Shown here piece after piece: positions 49,836 to 58,400 of a DNA stretch of 64,000 nucleotides. The notes beneath the pieces were generated by a model. The model did no database searches, was not told where the DNA came from, and was given only the letters and a program-made list of their open reading frames with translations. Each line of letters begins with the position of its first letter. The first letter of the stretch is position 1. Position numbers and translations under genes: made by a program. Location: NCBI GenBank assembly GCA_900541505.1, contig UQKK01000006.1, positions 71,527-135,526 on the forward strand. The letters run 5' to 3'. This DNA is from an uncultured Ruminococcus sp. GTDB lineage: Bacteria > Bacillota > Clostridia > Lachnospirales > Lachnospiraceae.

Positions 49836-51347
49836 ATGATGGAGAAAATTGAAGCATTTGTAAAAAAATATGGGATGATACAGTCAAAAGACACAGTGGT
49901 GACAGGTGTATCGGGCGGAGCGGATTCGATATGCCTGCTTTTTGCGCTTTTAGAGCTCCGGAAAAAGCTGGATTTTGAGCTGGCTGTATGCCATGTCAAT
50001 CACCAGATTCGCGGAAAAAGCGCCGATGAGGATGAAGCGTTTGTGCGGCGTCTCTGTGAGGAGAGAGGCATACCCTTTTGGGCTTTTCATGAAAATGTAG
50101 AATTAATCGCGGCAAAACGGAAACAATCTCTTGAGGAAGCAGGGCGCATGGTGCGAAGGGAAGCCTTTGAGACTGTGCGAAGAGAAGTGGGAGGCACGAA
50201 GATTGCCACAGCCCACCACCAAAATGACAGCGCCGAGACCCTGCTTATGAATCTGGCGAGGGGCGCCGGACTGAAGGGGATGTGTGCCATCCGCCCGGTG
50301 AACGGCATCTGGATACGCCCGCTTCTGTGTCTGGAGCGCCGGGAGATTGAAGCGTGGCTTAAGGAACAGAATCTCCCTTATTGTCAGGACGAGACGAACA
50401 ATGAGGACGAATACATGAGAAACCGGGTGCGCCACCGGATTATACCGGAGCTGGAAAAGCAGGTGAATACCCGCGCGGTGCGGCATTTCTGTGAGACGGC
50501 TGGGCAGGTGCAGGAAGTGTGGGACTATTTGGAGGCGCAGACGCAGGAAGCCTTTGCGGACTGTGCGCAGAGAGTCAAGCGGATAGAGGGAATGTGCGCA
50601 GTACAGGAACCGGGGAGTGATGCTGCCGAGGACAGTGCAGCAGAACCGTACAGGGAGCTCACGGCGGCAGAACCGGAGCGCACAGGGACAGAGATTTTCA
50701 TAGACTATGATAAATTTGCAGCGCTTCCCCCGGTGATTGGGAAACTGGTGATTAAAAAGGCTCTGGAGACAGCGGCGGGGGCAGAAAAGGATATCGCGGC
50801 ATGTCATGTAGAGACTGTGCTGGACTTATTCGCAGGACAGACAGGCAGAAGGGCAGACCTTCCCTATCGGCTCACGGCAGAGCGCACCTATACCGGGGTG
50901 TGTATCGGACCAAAAAGGGAAGCGCAGCGGGCGGACGGATATGCAAAGGAATTGGCGGTTCCGGGAGAAACGAGGGTGGCAGAGAAACATTGGAACGTTA
51001 TCTGCCGTGTTTTTGAAAAAAAAGCTGCGTTTTCTTTCGCGCAGATACCGCAAAAAACCTACACGAAATGGTTTGATTATGATATAATAAAAAATAGTCT
51101 CTTTATCAGGACCCGCCGGCAGGGAGACTCGATAACCATTGATAATACGGGCAGCCGGCAGAAGCTCAAGAAGTATTTTATCAACGAAAAGGTACCCGCC
51201 GCGATGCGGGAGGAGCTTCTTGTGATTGCTGATGGCGAGCAGATTTTATGGATACCTGGTATGCGTCAGAGTCATGCCTATCAGGTGAGAGAAGACACAA
51301 AGAGAATATTGGAAATAAGGATAACGGAGGAGAAAACAGATGTCTGA
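49836..51347 (+). CDS. tilS: tRNA(Ile)-lysidine synthetase
   Basis: This 503-residue enzyme converts cytidine 34 of tRNA-Ile(CAU) to lysidine with ATP and lysine. The PP-loop is SGGADS (residues 26-31). Other core motifs are VCHVNHQIRG, ATAHHQNDSAETLLMNLARG and PYCQDETNNEDEYMRNRVRH. Two C-terminal substrate-binding domains follow. No ribosome binding site is visible before the ATG ATG start, and a promoter ends just before it. The gene overlaps hpt by 8 bp; tilS-hpt-ftsH is a conserved order in Firmicutes. Confidence 0.95.
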   Translation: MMEKIEAFVKKYGMIQSKDTVVTGVSGGADSICLLFALLELRKKLDFELAVCHVNHQIRGKSADEDEAFVRRLCEERGIPFWAFHENVELIAAKRKQSLEEAGRMVRREAFETVRREVGGTKIATAHHQNDSAETLLMNLARGAGLKGMCAIRPVNGIWIRPLLCLERREIEAWLKEQNLPYCQDETNNEDEYMRNRVRHRIIPELEKQVNTRAVRHFCETAGQVQEVWDYLEAQTQEAFADCAQRVKRIEGMCAVQEPGSDAAEDSAAEPYRELTAAEPERTGTEIFIDYDKFAALPPVIGKLVIKKALETAAGAEKDIAACHVETVLDLFAGQTGRRADLPYRLTAERTYTGVCIGPKREAQRADGYAKELAVPGETRVAEKHWNVICRVFEKKAAFSFAQIPQKTYTKWFDYDIIKNSLFIRTRRQGDSITIDNTGSRQKLKKYFINEKVPAAMREELLVIADGEQILWIPGMRQSHAYQVREDTKRILEIRITEEKTDV

Positions 51348-51867
51348 GACGATTAGGGTATTAGTATCTGAGGAAGAAATAGAAGAAAGGGTTAAAGCAC
51401 TGGGAAAGCAGATTAGCGAAGATTATGCGGGAAAACAGGTGCACTTGATATGTATTTTAAAAGGCGGCGCCTTTTTTATGTGTGAGCTGGCAAAGAGGAT
51501 TACTGTGCCGGTTTCCATGGATTTCATGAGCGTCGGAAGTTACGGGGACGGAACTTCATCCAGCGGCGTGGTGCGTATTGCCAAGGATTTGGATGAGGCG
51601 ATTGAAGGTAAGGATGTGCTGATTGTGGAGGATATCATCGACTCAGGACGTACGCTGTTTTATCTGATTGATGTCCTGAACCACCGCAAGCCTAACAGTC
51701 TGCGCCTCTGTACACTGCTGGACAAACCAGAGCGCAGGGTAAAGGATGTAAAAGTGGATTATGTAGGATTTAATATCCCGGATGAGTTTGTTGTGGGATA
51801 TGGTCTTGACTATGCCCAGAAATACAGGAATCTTCCATATATCGGAGTGGTAGAGGGCATAGAATAA
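51340..51867 (+). CDS. hpt: Hypoxanthine phosphoribosyltransferase
   Basis: This 175-residue enzyme makes IMP or GMP from hypoxanthine or guanine and PRPP. The PRPP motif is VLIVEDIIDSGRTL, with LICILKGGAFFMCELA upstream and VDYVGFNIPDEFVVGYGLDYAQKYRNLPYIGV at the end, all typical. It overlaps tilS by 8 bp; in B. subtilis HprT binds TilS and both influence ftsH expression. The start follows CGGAGGAGA within tilS. Confidence 0.96.
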   Translation: MSETIRVLVSEEEIEERVKALGKQISEDYAGKQVHLICILKGGAFFMCELAKRITVPVSMDFMSVGSYGDGTSSSGVVRIAKDLDEAIEGKDVLIVEDIIDSGRTLFYLIDVLNHRKPNSLRLCTLLDKPERRVKDVKVDYVGFNIPDEFVVGYGLDYAQKYRNLPYIGVVEGIE

Positions 51868-51888
51868 AGCAGGAAGGAGAAAACAAGG

Positions 51889-53751
51889 TTGAACAATAAG
51901 AAATACAGAGGTGTGAGCGGCGCGACCATCATGACATTCGTGCTCATTGTCGTGCTCGCCTTCTGGTTGATGAATCGCATGCAGCTCCATCAGCAGGAGA
52001 TGACGTACACCCAGTTTGAGCAGGAAGTAAAAGACGAAAATGTGACAAAGGTAGTCATCAGTCAGAATAAGGCGGTGCCGACCGGTTCTGTGACAGTCAG
52101 TCTGAAAGGGGAAGAGGCTACCAGGACGGTCTATGTCTCCGATGTAAAGGACGTGCAGGAGCTTCTGGATAAATACGATGTGGATTACCGGATGACGGAT
52201 GTGCCGCAGGATTCTGTGATGACAACGGTACTGTTCCCGCTTTTGATTACTTTTGCGGGGGTGGCGCTCATCTTCTTCCTGATGAACAGGCAGAACGGCG
52301 GGGCGAATGCGAAGGCGATGAACTTCGGCAAGAGCCGCGCAAAGATGAGCAGTCAGAATGAGATTAAGGTCACATTTGCGGATGTGGCGGGCTTAAAAGA
52401 AGAGAAGGAAGAGCTGGAGGAAATCGTCGATTTTCTCAAAGCACCAAAAAAATATATCCAGGTGGGCGCGAGGATTCCCAAGGGCGTGCTTTTAGAGGGA
52501 CCTCCGGGAACCGGTAAGACGCTTCTGGCGAAGGCAGTGGCAGGAGAGGCGGGAGTGCCGTTTTTCAGTATTTCCGGTTCTGATTTTGTGGAAATGTTTG
52601 TCGGCGTGGGAGCTTCCCGTGTCCGCGATTTGTTCCAGGATGCGAAGAGAAACGCGCCGTGTATCATTTTCATCGATGAAATCGATGCCGTGGCGAGACG
52701 CCGCGGAAGCGGTCTCGGCGGCGGTCACGATGAGAGGGAGCAGACATTGAACCAGCTCCTCGTGGAGATGGACGGCTTCGGCGTCAATGAGGGAATCATC
52801 GTCATGGCGGCAACGAACCGCAAGGATATCCTGGACCCGGCTATCTTAAGACCGGGGCGCTTTGACCGCAATGTCATCGTGGGACGCCCGGATGTCGGAG
52901 GAAGAGAAGAGATATTAAAAGTACACGCCAGAAATAAGCCGCTGGGGGATGATGTGGATTTGAAACAGATTGCCCAGACAACGGCAGGCTTTACCGGAGC
53001 GGATTTGGAGAATCTCTTAAATGAGGCGGCAATCCTCGCGGCGAAGGAGAACCGGGTATATCTGCAGCAGGGAGATATCCGCCATGCTTTTGTAAAAGTG
53101 GGCATCGGACCGGAGAAGAAGAGCCGCATCGTATCTGATAAAGAGCGGCGCATCACAGCGTACCACGAGGCGGGACACGCGATTTTATTCCATGTGCTCC
53201 CCGATGTGGGACCTGTATACAGTGTATCTATCGTGCCGACGGGCGCGGCAGGCGGCTATACCATGCCTCTGCCGGAGCGGGACGACATGTTCAATACAAA
53301 GGGGCATATGCTTCAGGAGATTACGGTAGCCTTGGGAGGGCGCGTGGCGGAGGAAGAGATTTTCGACGATATTACCACCGGAGCTTCCCAGGATATCAAA
53401 CAGGCGACAGCCATTGCGAAGTCCATGATTACCAAATTCGGTATGTCGGAACGCCTGGGGCTTATCAATTATGACAATGACAGCGATGAGGTATTCATCG
53501 GCAGAGATTTCGGTCATACTTCCAGAGGATATGGGGAGAAGATTGCCGGAACTATCGACGAAGAAGTGAAGCGCATTATCGACGAGTGCTATCTGAAGGC
53601 GAAAGCGCTCCTTGAGGAGTACCAGTCTGTGCTGGAATCCTGTGCGCAGCTCCTTCTGGAAAAAGAAAAGATAACAAGAAGCGAGTTCGAGGCACTCTTT
53701 GAAGAGAAAGTGCCGGACAATGAATTGCCGCTTTCCGGACAGGACGCCTGA
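51889..53751 (+). CDS. ftsH: ATP-dependent zinc metalloprotease FtsH
   Basis: This 620-residue membrane protease has two transmembrane helices (about 12-30 and 108-130) around an extracytoplasmic domain. The AAA domain has Walker A GPPGTGKT (204-211), Walker B IIFIDEIDAV and an SRH region with ATNRKDILDPAILRPGRFDR. The M41 protease domain has H426-E-A-G-H430. It degrades damaged membrane and regulatory proteins and supports sporulation. The start is a TTG at 51889 after AGGAAGGAG. It is the last gene of the tilS-hpt-ftsH group. Confidence 0.96.
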   Translation: MNNKKYRGVSGATIMTFVLIVVLAFWLMNRMQLHQQEMTYTQFEQEVKDENVTKVVISQNKAVPTGSVTVSLKGEEATRTVYVSDVKDVQELLDKYDVDYRMTDVPQDSVMTTVLFPLLITFAGVALIFFLMNRQNGGANAKAMNFGKSRAKMSSQNEIKVTFADVAGLKEEKEELEEIVDFLKAPKKYIQVGARIPKGVLLEGPPGTGKTLLAKAVAGEAGVPFFSISGSDFVEMFVGVGASRVRDLFQDAKRNAPCIIFIDEIDAVARRRGSGLGGGHDEREQTLNQLLVEMDGFGVNEGIIVMAATNRKDILDPAILRPGRFDRNVIVGRPDVGGREEILKVHARNKPLGDDVDLKQIAQTTAGFTGADLENLLNEAAILAAKENRVYLQQGDIRHAFVKVGIGPEKKSRIVSDKERRITAYHEAGHAILFHVLPDVGPVYSVSIVPTGAAGGYTMPLPERDDMFNTKGHMLQEITVALGGRVAEEEIFDDITTGASQDIKQATAIAKSMITKFGMSERLGLINYDNDSDEVFIGRDFGHTSRGYGEKIAGTIDEEVKRIIDECYLKAKALLEEYQSVLESCAQLLLEKEKITRSEFEALFEEKVPDNELPLSGQDA

Positions 53752-53785
53752 TGTGTGTTCCTGCGCCGGGTAAGGAGGTTTTTAT

Positions 53786-55828
53786 ATGAATAAGGACGCA
53801 CTCTTTAGTGACGGCACATCGGGGTATGTATCGCCTGCACAGCCGGCAGAGTATGAGAAAGTTACTCTGCGCTTCAGGACTGCCCGGGATGATGTGGACG
53901 AAGTGCGTGTCCTGTTAAAGACAGGAAAACTTGCGATGCGCAAGGCGTACTCGAAGGGCGGATTTGACTATTACGAAACAGACTACCAGCTTGGCGAGGA
54001 GCCTCTGCGCTATTCCTTTGAAATCGTACAGGGGGATGAAGTCTGTTATTACAGCCGCTGCGGTGCGGCGGGAGAGATGAAGGATTTCTATGACTTTGTC
54101 ATCGTGCCCGGATTTTCCACGCCGGACTGGGCGAAGGGGGCGGTCATGTATCAGATATTTGTGGACCGCTTTTACAATGGTGATACATCCAACGATGTGG
54201 AAGACAATGAGTATATCTATATCGGGGCGCCCAGCCGAAGGGTGACAGACTGGCATGAGCCGCCGCAGCCCATGGATGTCCGCCGTTTCTATGGCGGGGA
54301 TTTGGCGGGTGTGCTTGAGAAACTGGACTATTTGCAGGATTTGGGCGTGGAGGTCATATACTTCAATCCTTTGTTCGTCTCCCCTTCCAATCATAAATAT
54401 GACAGCCAGGACTATGACAATATCGACCCCCATCTGGGAAAGATTGTGGAGGACGGCGGCGAGGTGCTGCCGGAGGGAAGCCTGGACAATGTGGGAGCGA
54501 CCCGCTATCAGATACGCACGGGAAAGAAGGAAAATCTGGATGCGAGCAATGCGCTGTTCGCGAGATTGGTCGAAGAGATGCACAGGCGCGGCATGCGCGT
54601 GATTCTGGACGGGGTGTTCAACCACTGCGGCTCCTTCAATAAATGGATGGACCGGGAGCGCATCTATGAGCAGCAGCCGGAATATCCAAAAGGGGCATAT
54701 ATCAGTGCCGACAGTCCGTACCGGTCTTTTTTTCATTTCTTTGATGAGAGGGATGCCTCCTGGCCCTATAATGGCAACTATGACGGCTGGTGGGGACACG
54801 ATACCCTGCCGAAGCTGAATTACGAGGACTCTCCGGAACTGGAACAGTATATTATCGACGTGGGAAAGAAGTGGATTTCCCCGCCCTACAATATCGATGG
54901 ATGGCGGCTTGATGTGGCGGCAGATTTGGGATACAGCAATGAGTATAACCACATGTTCTGGCGCCGTTTCCGCAAGGAAATCAAGAGTGTCAATCCGGAG
55001 GTCCTGATATTGGCGGAGCATTACGGTGACCCCGCTGAGTGGCTGCAGGGGGATGAGTGGGACAGTGTGATGAACTACGATGCCTTCATGGAGCCCCTCA
55101 CCTGGTTCCTCACAGGGATGGAGAAGCACAGCGATGAGCGCAGAGCGGACTTGTGGGGAAACGCGGATAACTTTGTCAACACAATGAATCATTTCATGGC
55201 ATCCATGATGACGCCGTCTTTGCAGGTGGCGATGAATGAGCTTTCGAATCATGACCATTCCCGGTTCCTGACACGCACCAATCATATAGTCGGGCGTGTG
55301 GGGGAGCTTGGCACGAAAGCCGCCGAGGAAGGCGTGAACCATGCGGTCATGCGGGAGGCAGTGGCAGTGCAGATGACCTGGCCTGGTGCGCCTACGATAT
55401 ACTACGGCGATGAAGTAGGGCTGTGCGGCTTTACAGACCCGGATAACCGCAGACCATTTCCGTGGGGGCGGGAAGATAAGGAAATGCTCGCCTATCACAG
55501 GGAGATGATACGGATTCACAAACAGGAGAGACCGCTCAAGACCGGTTCTCTGAAGATGCTGCACTGGGAGAATAATATTTTAGCCTATGGAAGATTCCAG
55601 GAGGAGGAACAGATTATCGTGGTCCTCAACAACAGCAAGGAATTAAGGGAAGTGACCGTTCCCGTCTGGCAGGCGGAAGTGCCGGAAAAGGGACGGATGA
55701 TAAGGCTGATGTACAGTTATGAGAATGGTTTCACCACGGAGTCGGATGAATATATTGTGGAGGACGGCGAAGTGGTGCTGAATATGGGGCGTCATTCCGT
55801 GATTGTGTTAAAACCGATGAAATTTTAA
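53786..55828 (+). CDS. GH13 neopullulanase/cyclomaltodextrinase-type glycosidase
   Basis: This 680-residue enzyme has an N-terminal beta domain (about 1-110, CBM34-like) and the GH13 barrel. Catalytic residues are D376 in GWRLDVAADLGY (nucleophile), E411 in ILAEHYGD (acid/base) and D490 in LSNHDHSRF (stabiliser). There is no signal peptide, so it acts in the cytoplasm. It probably cleaves maltodextrins, cyclodextrins or pullulan fragments after import. A beta-sandwich C-domain ends the protein. The start follows AAGGAGG. Confidence 0.9.
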   Translation: MNKDALFSDGTSGYVSPAQPAEYEKVTLRFRTARDDVDEVRVLLKTGKLAMRKAYSKGGFDYYETDYQLGEEPLRYSFEIVQGDEVCYYSRCGAAGEMKDFYDFVIVPGFSTPDWAKGAVMYQIFVDRFYNGDTSNDVEDNEYIYIGAPSRRVTDWHEPPQPMDVRRFYGGDLAGVLEKLDYLQDLGVEVIYFNPLFVSPSNHKYDSQDYDNIDPHLGKIVEDGGEVLPEGSLDNVGATRYQIRTGKKENLDASNALFARLVEEMHRRGMRVILDGVFNHCGSFNKWMDRERIYEQQPEYPKGAYISADSPYRSFFHFFDERDASWPYNGNYDGWWGHDTLPKLNYEDSPELEQYIIDVGKKWISPPYNIDGWRLDVAADLGYSNEYNHMFWRRFRKEIKSVNPEVLILAEHYGDPAEWLQGDEWDSVMNYDAFMEPLTWFLTGMEKHSDERRADLWGNADNFVNTMNHFMASMMTPSLQVAMNELSNHDHSRFLTRTNHIVGRVGELGTKAAEEGVNHAVMREAVAVQMTWPGAPTIYYGDEVGLCGFTDPDNRRPFPWGREDKEMLAYHREMIRIHKQERPLKTGSLKMLHWENNILAYGRFQEEEQIIVVLNNSKELREVTVPVWQAEVPEKGRMIRLMYSYENGFTTESDEYIVEDGEVVLNMGRHSVIVLKPMKF

Positions 55829-55832
55829 ACAG

Positions 55833-55886
55833 GGAAGCTGTTGCAAAAGCAGATAAGAGGTTTGCTTTTGGGGCAGCTTCCTTTTT
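55833..55886 (+). terminator. Rho-independent terminator after the GH13 gene
   Basis: GGAAGCTG pairs with CAGCTTCC, with an inner GCAAAAGCA/TGCTTTTG stem, and TTTTTAT follows. Confidence 0.88.
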
Positions 55887-56017
55887 ATATGGAGAACTTC
55901 CGTTCCCATTAAATAAAATCTTAAGGGAGAAGCCTGTTTCGTCCTGAGGACAATACCCTCTCTTTACAAGGGCAGCGTTTTTGAACAAAACTGGCATGCA
56001 CAAAAATTACATAACTG

Positions 56018-56049
56018 GACATTTAGACAGAACCAGTTCTGTGATATGA
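56018..56049 (+). promoter_or_regulatory. Promoter with inverted repeat before the PdxK-like gene
   Basis: TTAGAC, 16 bp, TATGAT. A perfect inverted repeat CAGAAC-CA-GTTCTG fills the spacer between the hexamers, and AACTGG/CCAGTT flank it further out. A repressor or MerR-like regulator could act here. Confidence 0.45.
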
Positions 56050-56108
56050 TGTCAGCAACGTTAAAAAAGATGTTAAAGTTATCAGGCTTGATGTACAGGA
56101 GAAGAGAC

Positions 56109-56966
56109 ATGACAAAAAAAATTGCAGTAATCAATGATTTGTCCGGTTTCGGAAAATGTTCGCTCACAGCGGCGATTTCCGTGATTGCCTCCATGGGGGT
56201 GCAGCCCTGCCCGCTGCCGACAGCAGTACTGAGCGCTCAGACAGGGTATGACAGTTATTTCCTGGATGACTACACGGACAAAATGGAGAACTTTCGCATA
56301 GAGTGGAAAAAGATGGGCGCCTCCTTTGACGGGATTTATACCGGTTTCATGGCGAGCAGCAGGCAGATAGAGCGGGTATTCGAATTTCTGGATACTTTCT
56401 ATGGAGAACAGACTTTTTTGCTGGTGGACCCGGTGATGGGGGATGACGGCAGGAAATACGACATGTTTACACCAGAGCTGCTGGCAATGATGAAGGAGCT
56501 GGCGGTCCGGGCTGACATCATCACGCCGAATCTCACAGAGCTGTGTCTGCTCACCGGAGAAGACTACCATACTCTGGAGTCTCTCACAGAGCAGGAGCAG
56601 ATTTTACAAGAGGCTGCGCGGCTGGGCAGAGAGATGGCAGACCGAGGTCCTGCCATGGTGGTGGTGACCGGAATCCGTTTCCGGGATAAAGAGGACGGCT
56701 TACTTAAGATGGGAAATCTGGCAGTCACACAGAGTGAGGAACACCTCTGTGCCTTCCCCTGCATCAGCGGCAGCTACTCCGGCACGGGCGACCTCTTTGC
56801 CTCAGCGATTGCAGGCGGCATGGCGAAGGGGGAGGAGATACGTTCCGTGATGAAAAAGGCAGGGACTATGATTGAGCATGCCATGGCGGATGCTGTGAAA
56901 GAGCAGATTCCCAGAAATGACGGCGTAGAGTATGAAAAATATCTGTGGATGCTGCAGGAAAAATAG
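56109..56966 (+). CDS. Pyridoxal/pyridoxamine kinase (PdxY-like, ribokinase fold)
   Basis: This 285-residue protein opens KKIAVINDLSGFGKCSLTAAISVIASMG and shows VDPVMGDDGRKYDMFTP, ADIITPNLTELCLLTG, and the anion-hole motif SGSYSGTGDLFASAIAGG. This set is that of pyridoxamine kinase (PdxY) in Clostridia, which phosphorylates vitamin B6 forms to trap and activate them. An ECF transporter S component follows 36 bp downstream. The start at 56109 follows ACAGGAGAAG; an in-frame ATG at 56046 overlaps the promoter. Confidence 0.9.
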   Translation: MTKKIAVINDLSGFGKCSLTAAISVIASMGVQPCPLPTAVLSAQTGYDSYFLDDYTDKMENFRIEWKKMGASFDGIYTGFMASSRQIERVFEFLDTFYGEQTFLLVDPVMGDDGRKYDMFTPELLAMMKELAVRADIITPNLTELCLLTGEDYHTLESLTEQEQILQEAARLGREMADRGPAMVVVTGIRFRDKEDGLLKMGNLAVTQSEEHLCAFPCISGSYSGTGDLFASAIAGGMAKGEEIRSVMKKAGTMIEHAMADAVKEQIPRNDGVEYEKYLWMLQEK

Positions 56967-57002
56967 AGAAAAAAATAGAATGGTGATAAGGAGGAAAAAG
57001 AA

Positions 57003-57539
57003 ATGACACAGAACCAATCAAAGATACACACTTCCAAAATTGTGACTACAGGGCTGTTCGCAGCGATGATTACCGTGATGACAGCGTATATTTGTCACAT
57101 TCCCTACGGGGCGAACGGCGGATATATCCATTTCGGAGATACTTTAATCTATCTCGCGGCAGTCTTTCTTCCAAGACCGTACGCGCTGGCGGCAGCGGCA
57201 ATCGGCGGCGGGATGGCGGATATTCTGACAGCTCCGATGTGGGCTCCGGCGACCATCATCATCAAGATGCTCATTACATTGCCCTTTACTAGCAGAGAGG
57301 GAAGGATTCTCAGCCGGCATAATGTAGTGGCGCCGTTCATTGCACTCCCGATTTCTGCTGCGGGTTACTACCTGGCAGAGGGAATCCTCTTCGGCTCTTT
57401 CATCGCACCGATAGCGTCTCTGACAGGAAGTCTCATACAGTCAGGCGGCAGCGCGGCGTTCTTTTTCCTGCTCGCCTCCGCTATGGATAAGGCGCAGGTA
57501 AAAGGGCGGACACAGCGTCTGTTACATTTGCAGGAATAG
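57003..57539 (+). CDS. ECF transporter S component (TIGR04002-like, putative vitamin B6 importer)
   Basis: This 178-residue protein has about five to six membrane helices with TTGLFAAMITVMTAYICHIPYG, GGYIHFGDTLIYLAAVFLPRPYALAAAAIGGG and LTAPMWAPATIIIKMLI. This is the S-component pattern that binds a vitamin and uses a shared ECF energising module. Its place directly after a pyridoxamine kinase gene suggests pyridoxine/pyridoxal uptake (PdxU-type). The substrate is inferred from context. The start follows AAGGAGG. Confidence 0.85.
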   Translation: MTQNQSKIHTSKIVTTGLFAAMITVMTAYICHIPYGANGGYIHFGDTLIYLAAVFLPRPYALAAAAIGGGMADILTAPMWAPATIIIKMLITLPFTSREGRILSRHNVVAPFIALPISAAGYYLAEGILFGSFIAPIASLTGSLIQSGGSAAFFFLLASAMDKAQVKGRTQRLLHLQE

Positions 57540-57548
57540 AAAAACGGC

Positions 57549-57645
57549 GCGGCGGCAGCCGTATCCGTATGAATAGAAAGAAAAGTGCGGCGGCAGCCGT
57601 ATCCGCAGGAACTAAAAGACGGACACGGCTGCCGCATCTGCACGA
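57549..57645. repeat. Direct repeats and long hairpin between ECF S and radical SAM genes
   Basis: A 19-bp sequence (GCGGCGGCAGCCGTATCCG) occurs at 57549-57567 and again at 57587-57605. An inverted partner (CGGACACGGCTGCCGC at 57620-57635) lets the second copy form a long stem ending GTGC/GCAC. It has no T-run, so it may be an attenuator or messenger-stability hairpin. Confidence 0.6.
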
Positions 57646-57664
57646 ATAGAAGGAGGAAAAGAAA

Positions 57665-58261
57665 ATGGCAGATATTTTATATACATATAAGGATAATGTC
57701 TATGTGAATCTCACAAACAAATGCGACTGCAGCTGCAGATTCTGCATCCGCAGCCATCAGGATAAAGTGGGGGATGCAGAGAATCTCTGGCTCAAGGAAG
57801 ACCCGACGCTTGAGGAAGTCATCGCCGCTATGGATGATTTTGATTTTACCGGATATAAAGGTCTGGTCTACTGCGGCTACGGTGAGCCCACCTGTGCGCT
57901 GGAAAATCTGATAGAATCCGCCAAATACGCGAAAGAGAAATACGGGCTGAACATCCGGGTGAACACCAACGGTCTGGCAAACCTCTATTATGGAAGAGAT
58001 ATTGTGCCGGAGCTCGCGGAAGCTGTGGATGCCGTATCCATCAGTCTGAACGCGCCGGACAAGGAAAAGTATATGGATGTGACAAGACCGCAGTTTGAGG
58101 ATGCCTTTGAAGGGATGCTTAAGTTTGCCGGAGAATGTAAGAAGCACATACCGGACGTGAAGTTTACCGTGGTGGATGTGCTCTCCGAGGAAGAAATTGA
58201 AAAGAGCAGGAAGCTGGCTGAGGACATCGGCATCGATTTGCGGATAAGGAAATTTGTATAA
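57665..58261 (+). CDS. Short radical SAM protein (TatD-associated/TIGR04100-like)
   Basis: This 198-residue protein has the radical SAM cluster motif C-x3-C-x2-C in NKCDCSCRFCIRSHQD, GYGEPTCALENL for SAM binding, and IRVNTNGLANLYYGRD and AVSISLNAPDKEKY later in the barrel. It is a compact partial-barrel enzyme like those linked to TatD or to TIGR04002 transporters. Its pairing here with an ECF S component and a B6-type kinase is conserved in Clostridia as far as is known, but the reaction is unknown. The start follows AGAAGGAGG. Confidence 0.85.
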   Translation: MADILYTYKDNVYVNLTNKCDCSCRFCIRSHQDKVGDAENLWLKEDPTLEEVIAAMDDFDFTGYKGLVYCGYGEPTCALENLIESAKYAKEKYGLNIRVNTNGLANLYYGRDIVPELAEAVDAVSISLNAPDKEKYMDVTRPQFEDAFEGMLKFAGECKKHIPDVKFTVVDVLSEEEIEKSRKLAEDIGIDLRIRKFV

Positions 58262-58306
58262 GCGTACAATACGATACCCGAATGAACTATCCCATGACAA
58301 GACAAT

Positions 58307-58374
58307 AAAAGGGCTGCCCGCCGCATGAGGGGATGAAATGAAAATCCTCTATCATGCCGGGGCAGCTCTTTTTT
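58307..58374. terminator. Bidirectional terminator between radical SAM and map genes
   Basis: AAAAGGGCTGCCC...GCATGA pairs with TCATGC...GGGGCAGCTCTTTTTT. The stem is flanked by A- and T-runs, so it serves both converging genes. Confidence 0.85.
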
Positions 58375-58400
58375 ACTTATATTCTTGCCAATCCTTCTTA

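Noticed and set aside
53915..55564. 549-codon minus-strand open frame
   Set aside because: Antisense shadow of the GH13 gene, whose catalytic residues are intact.
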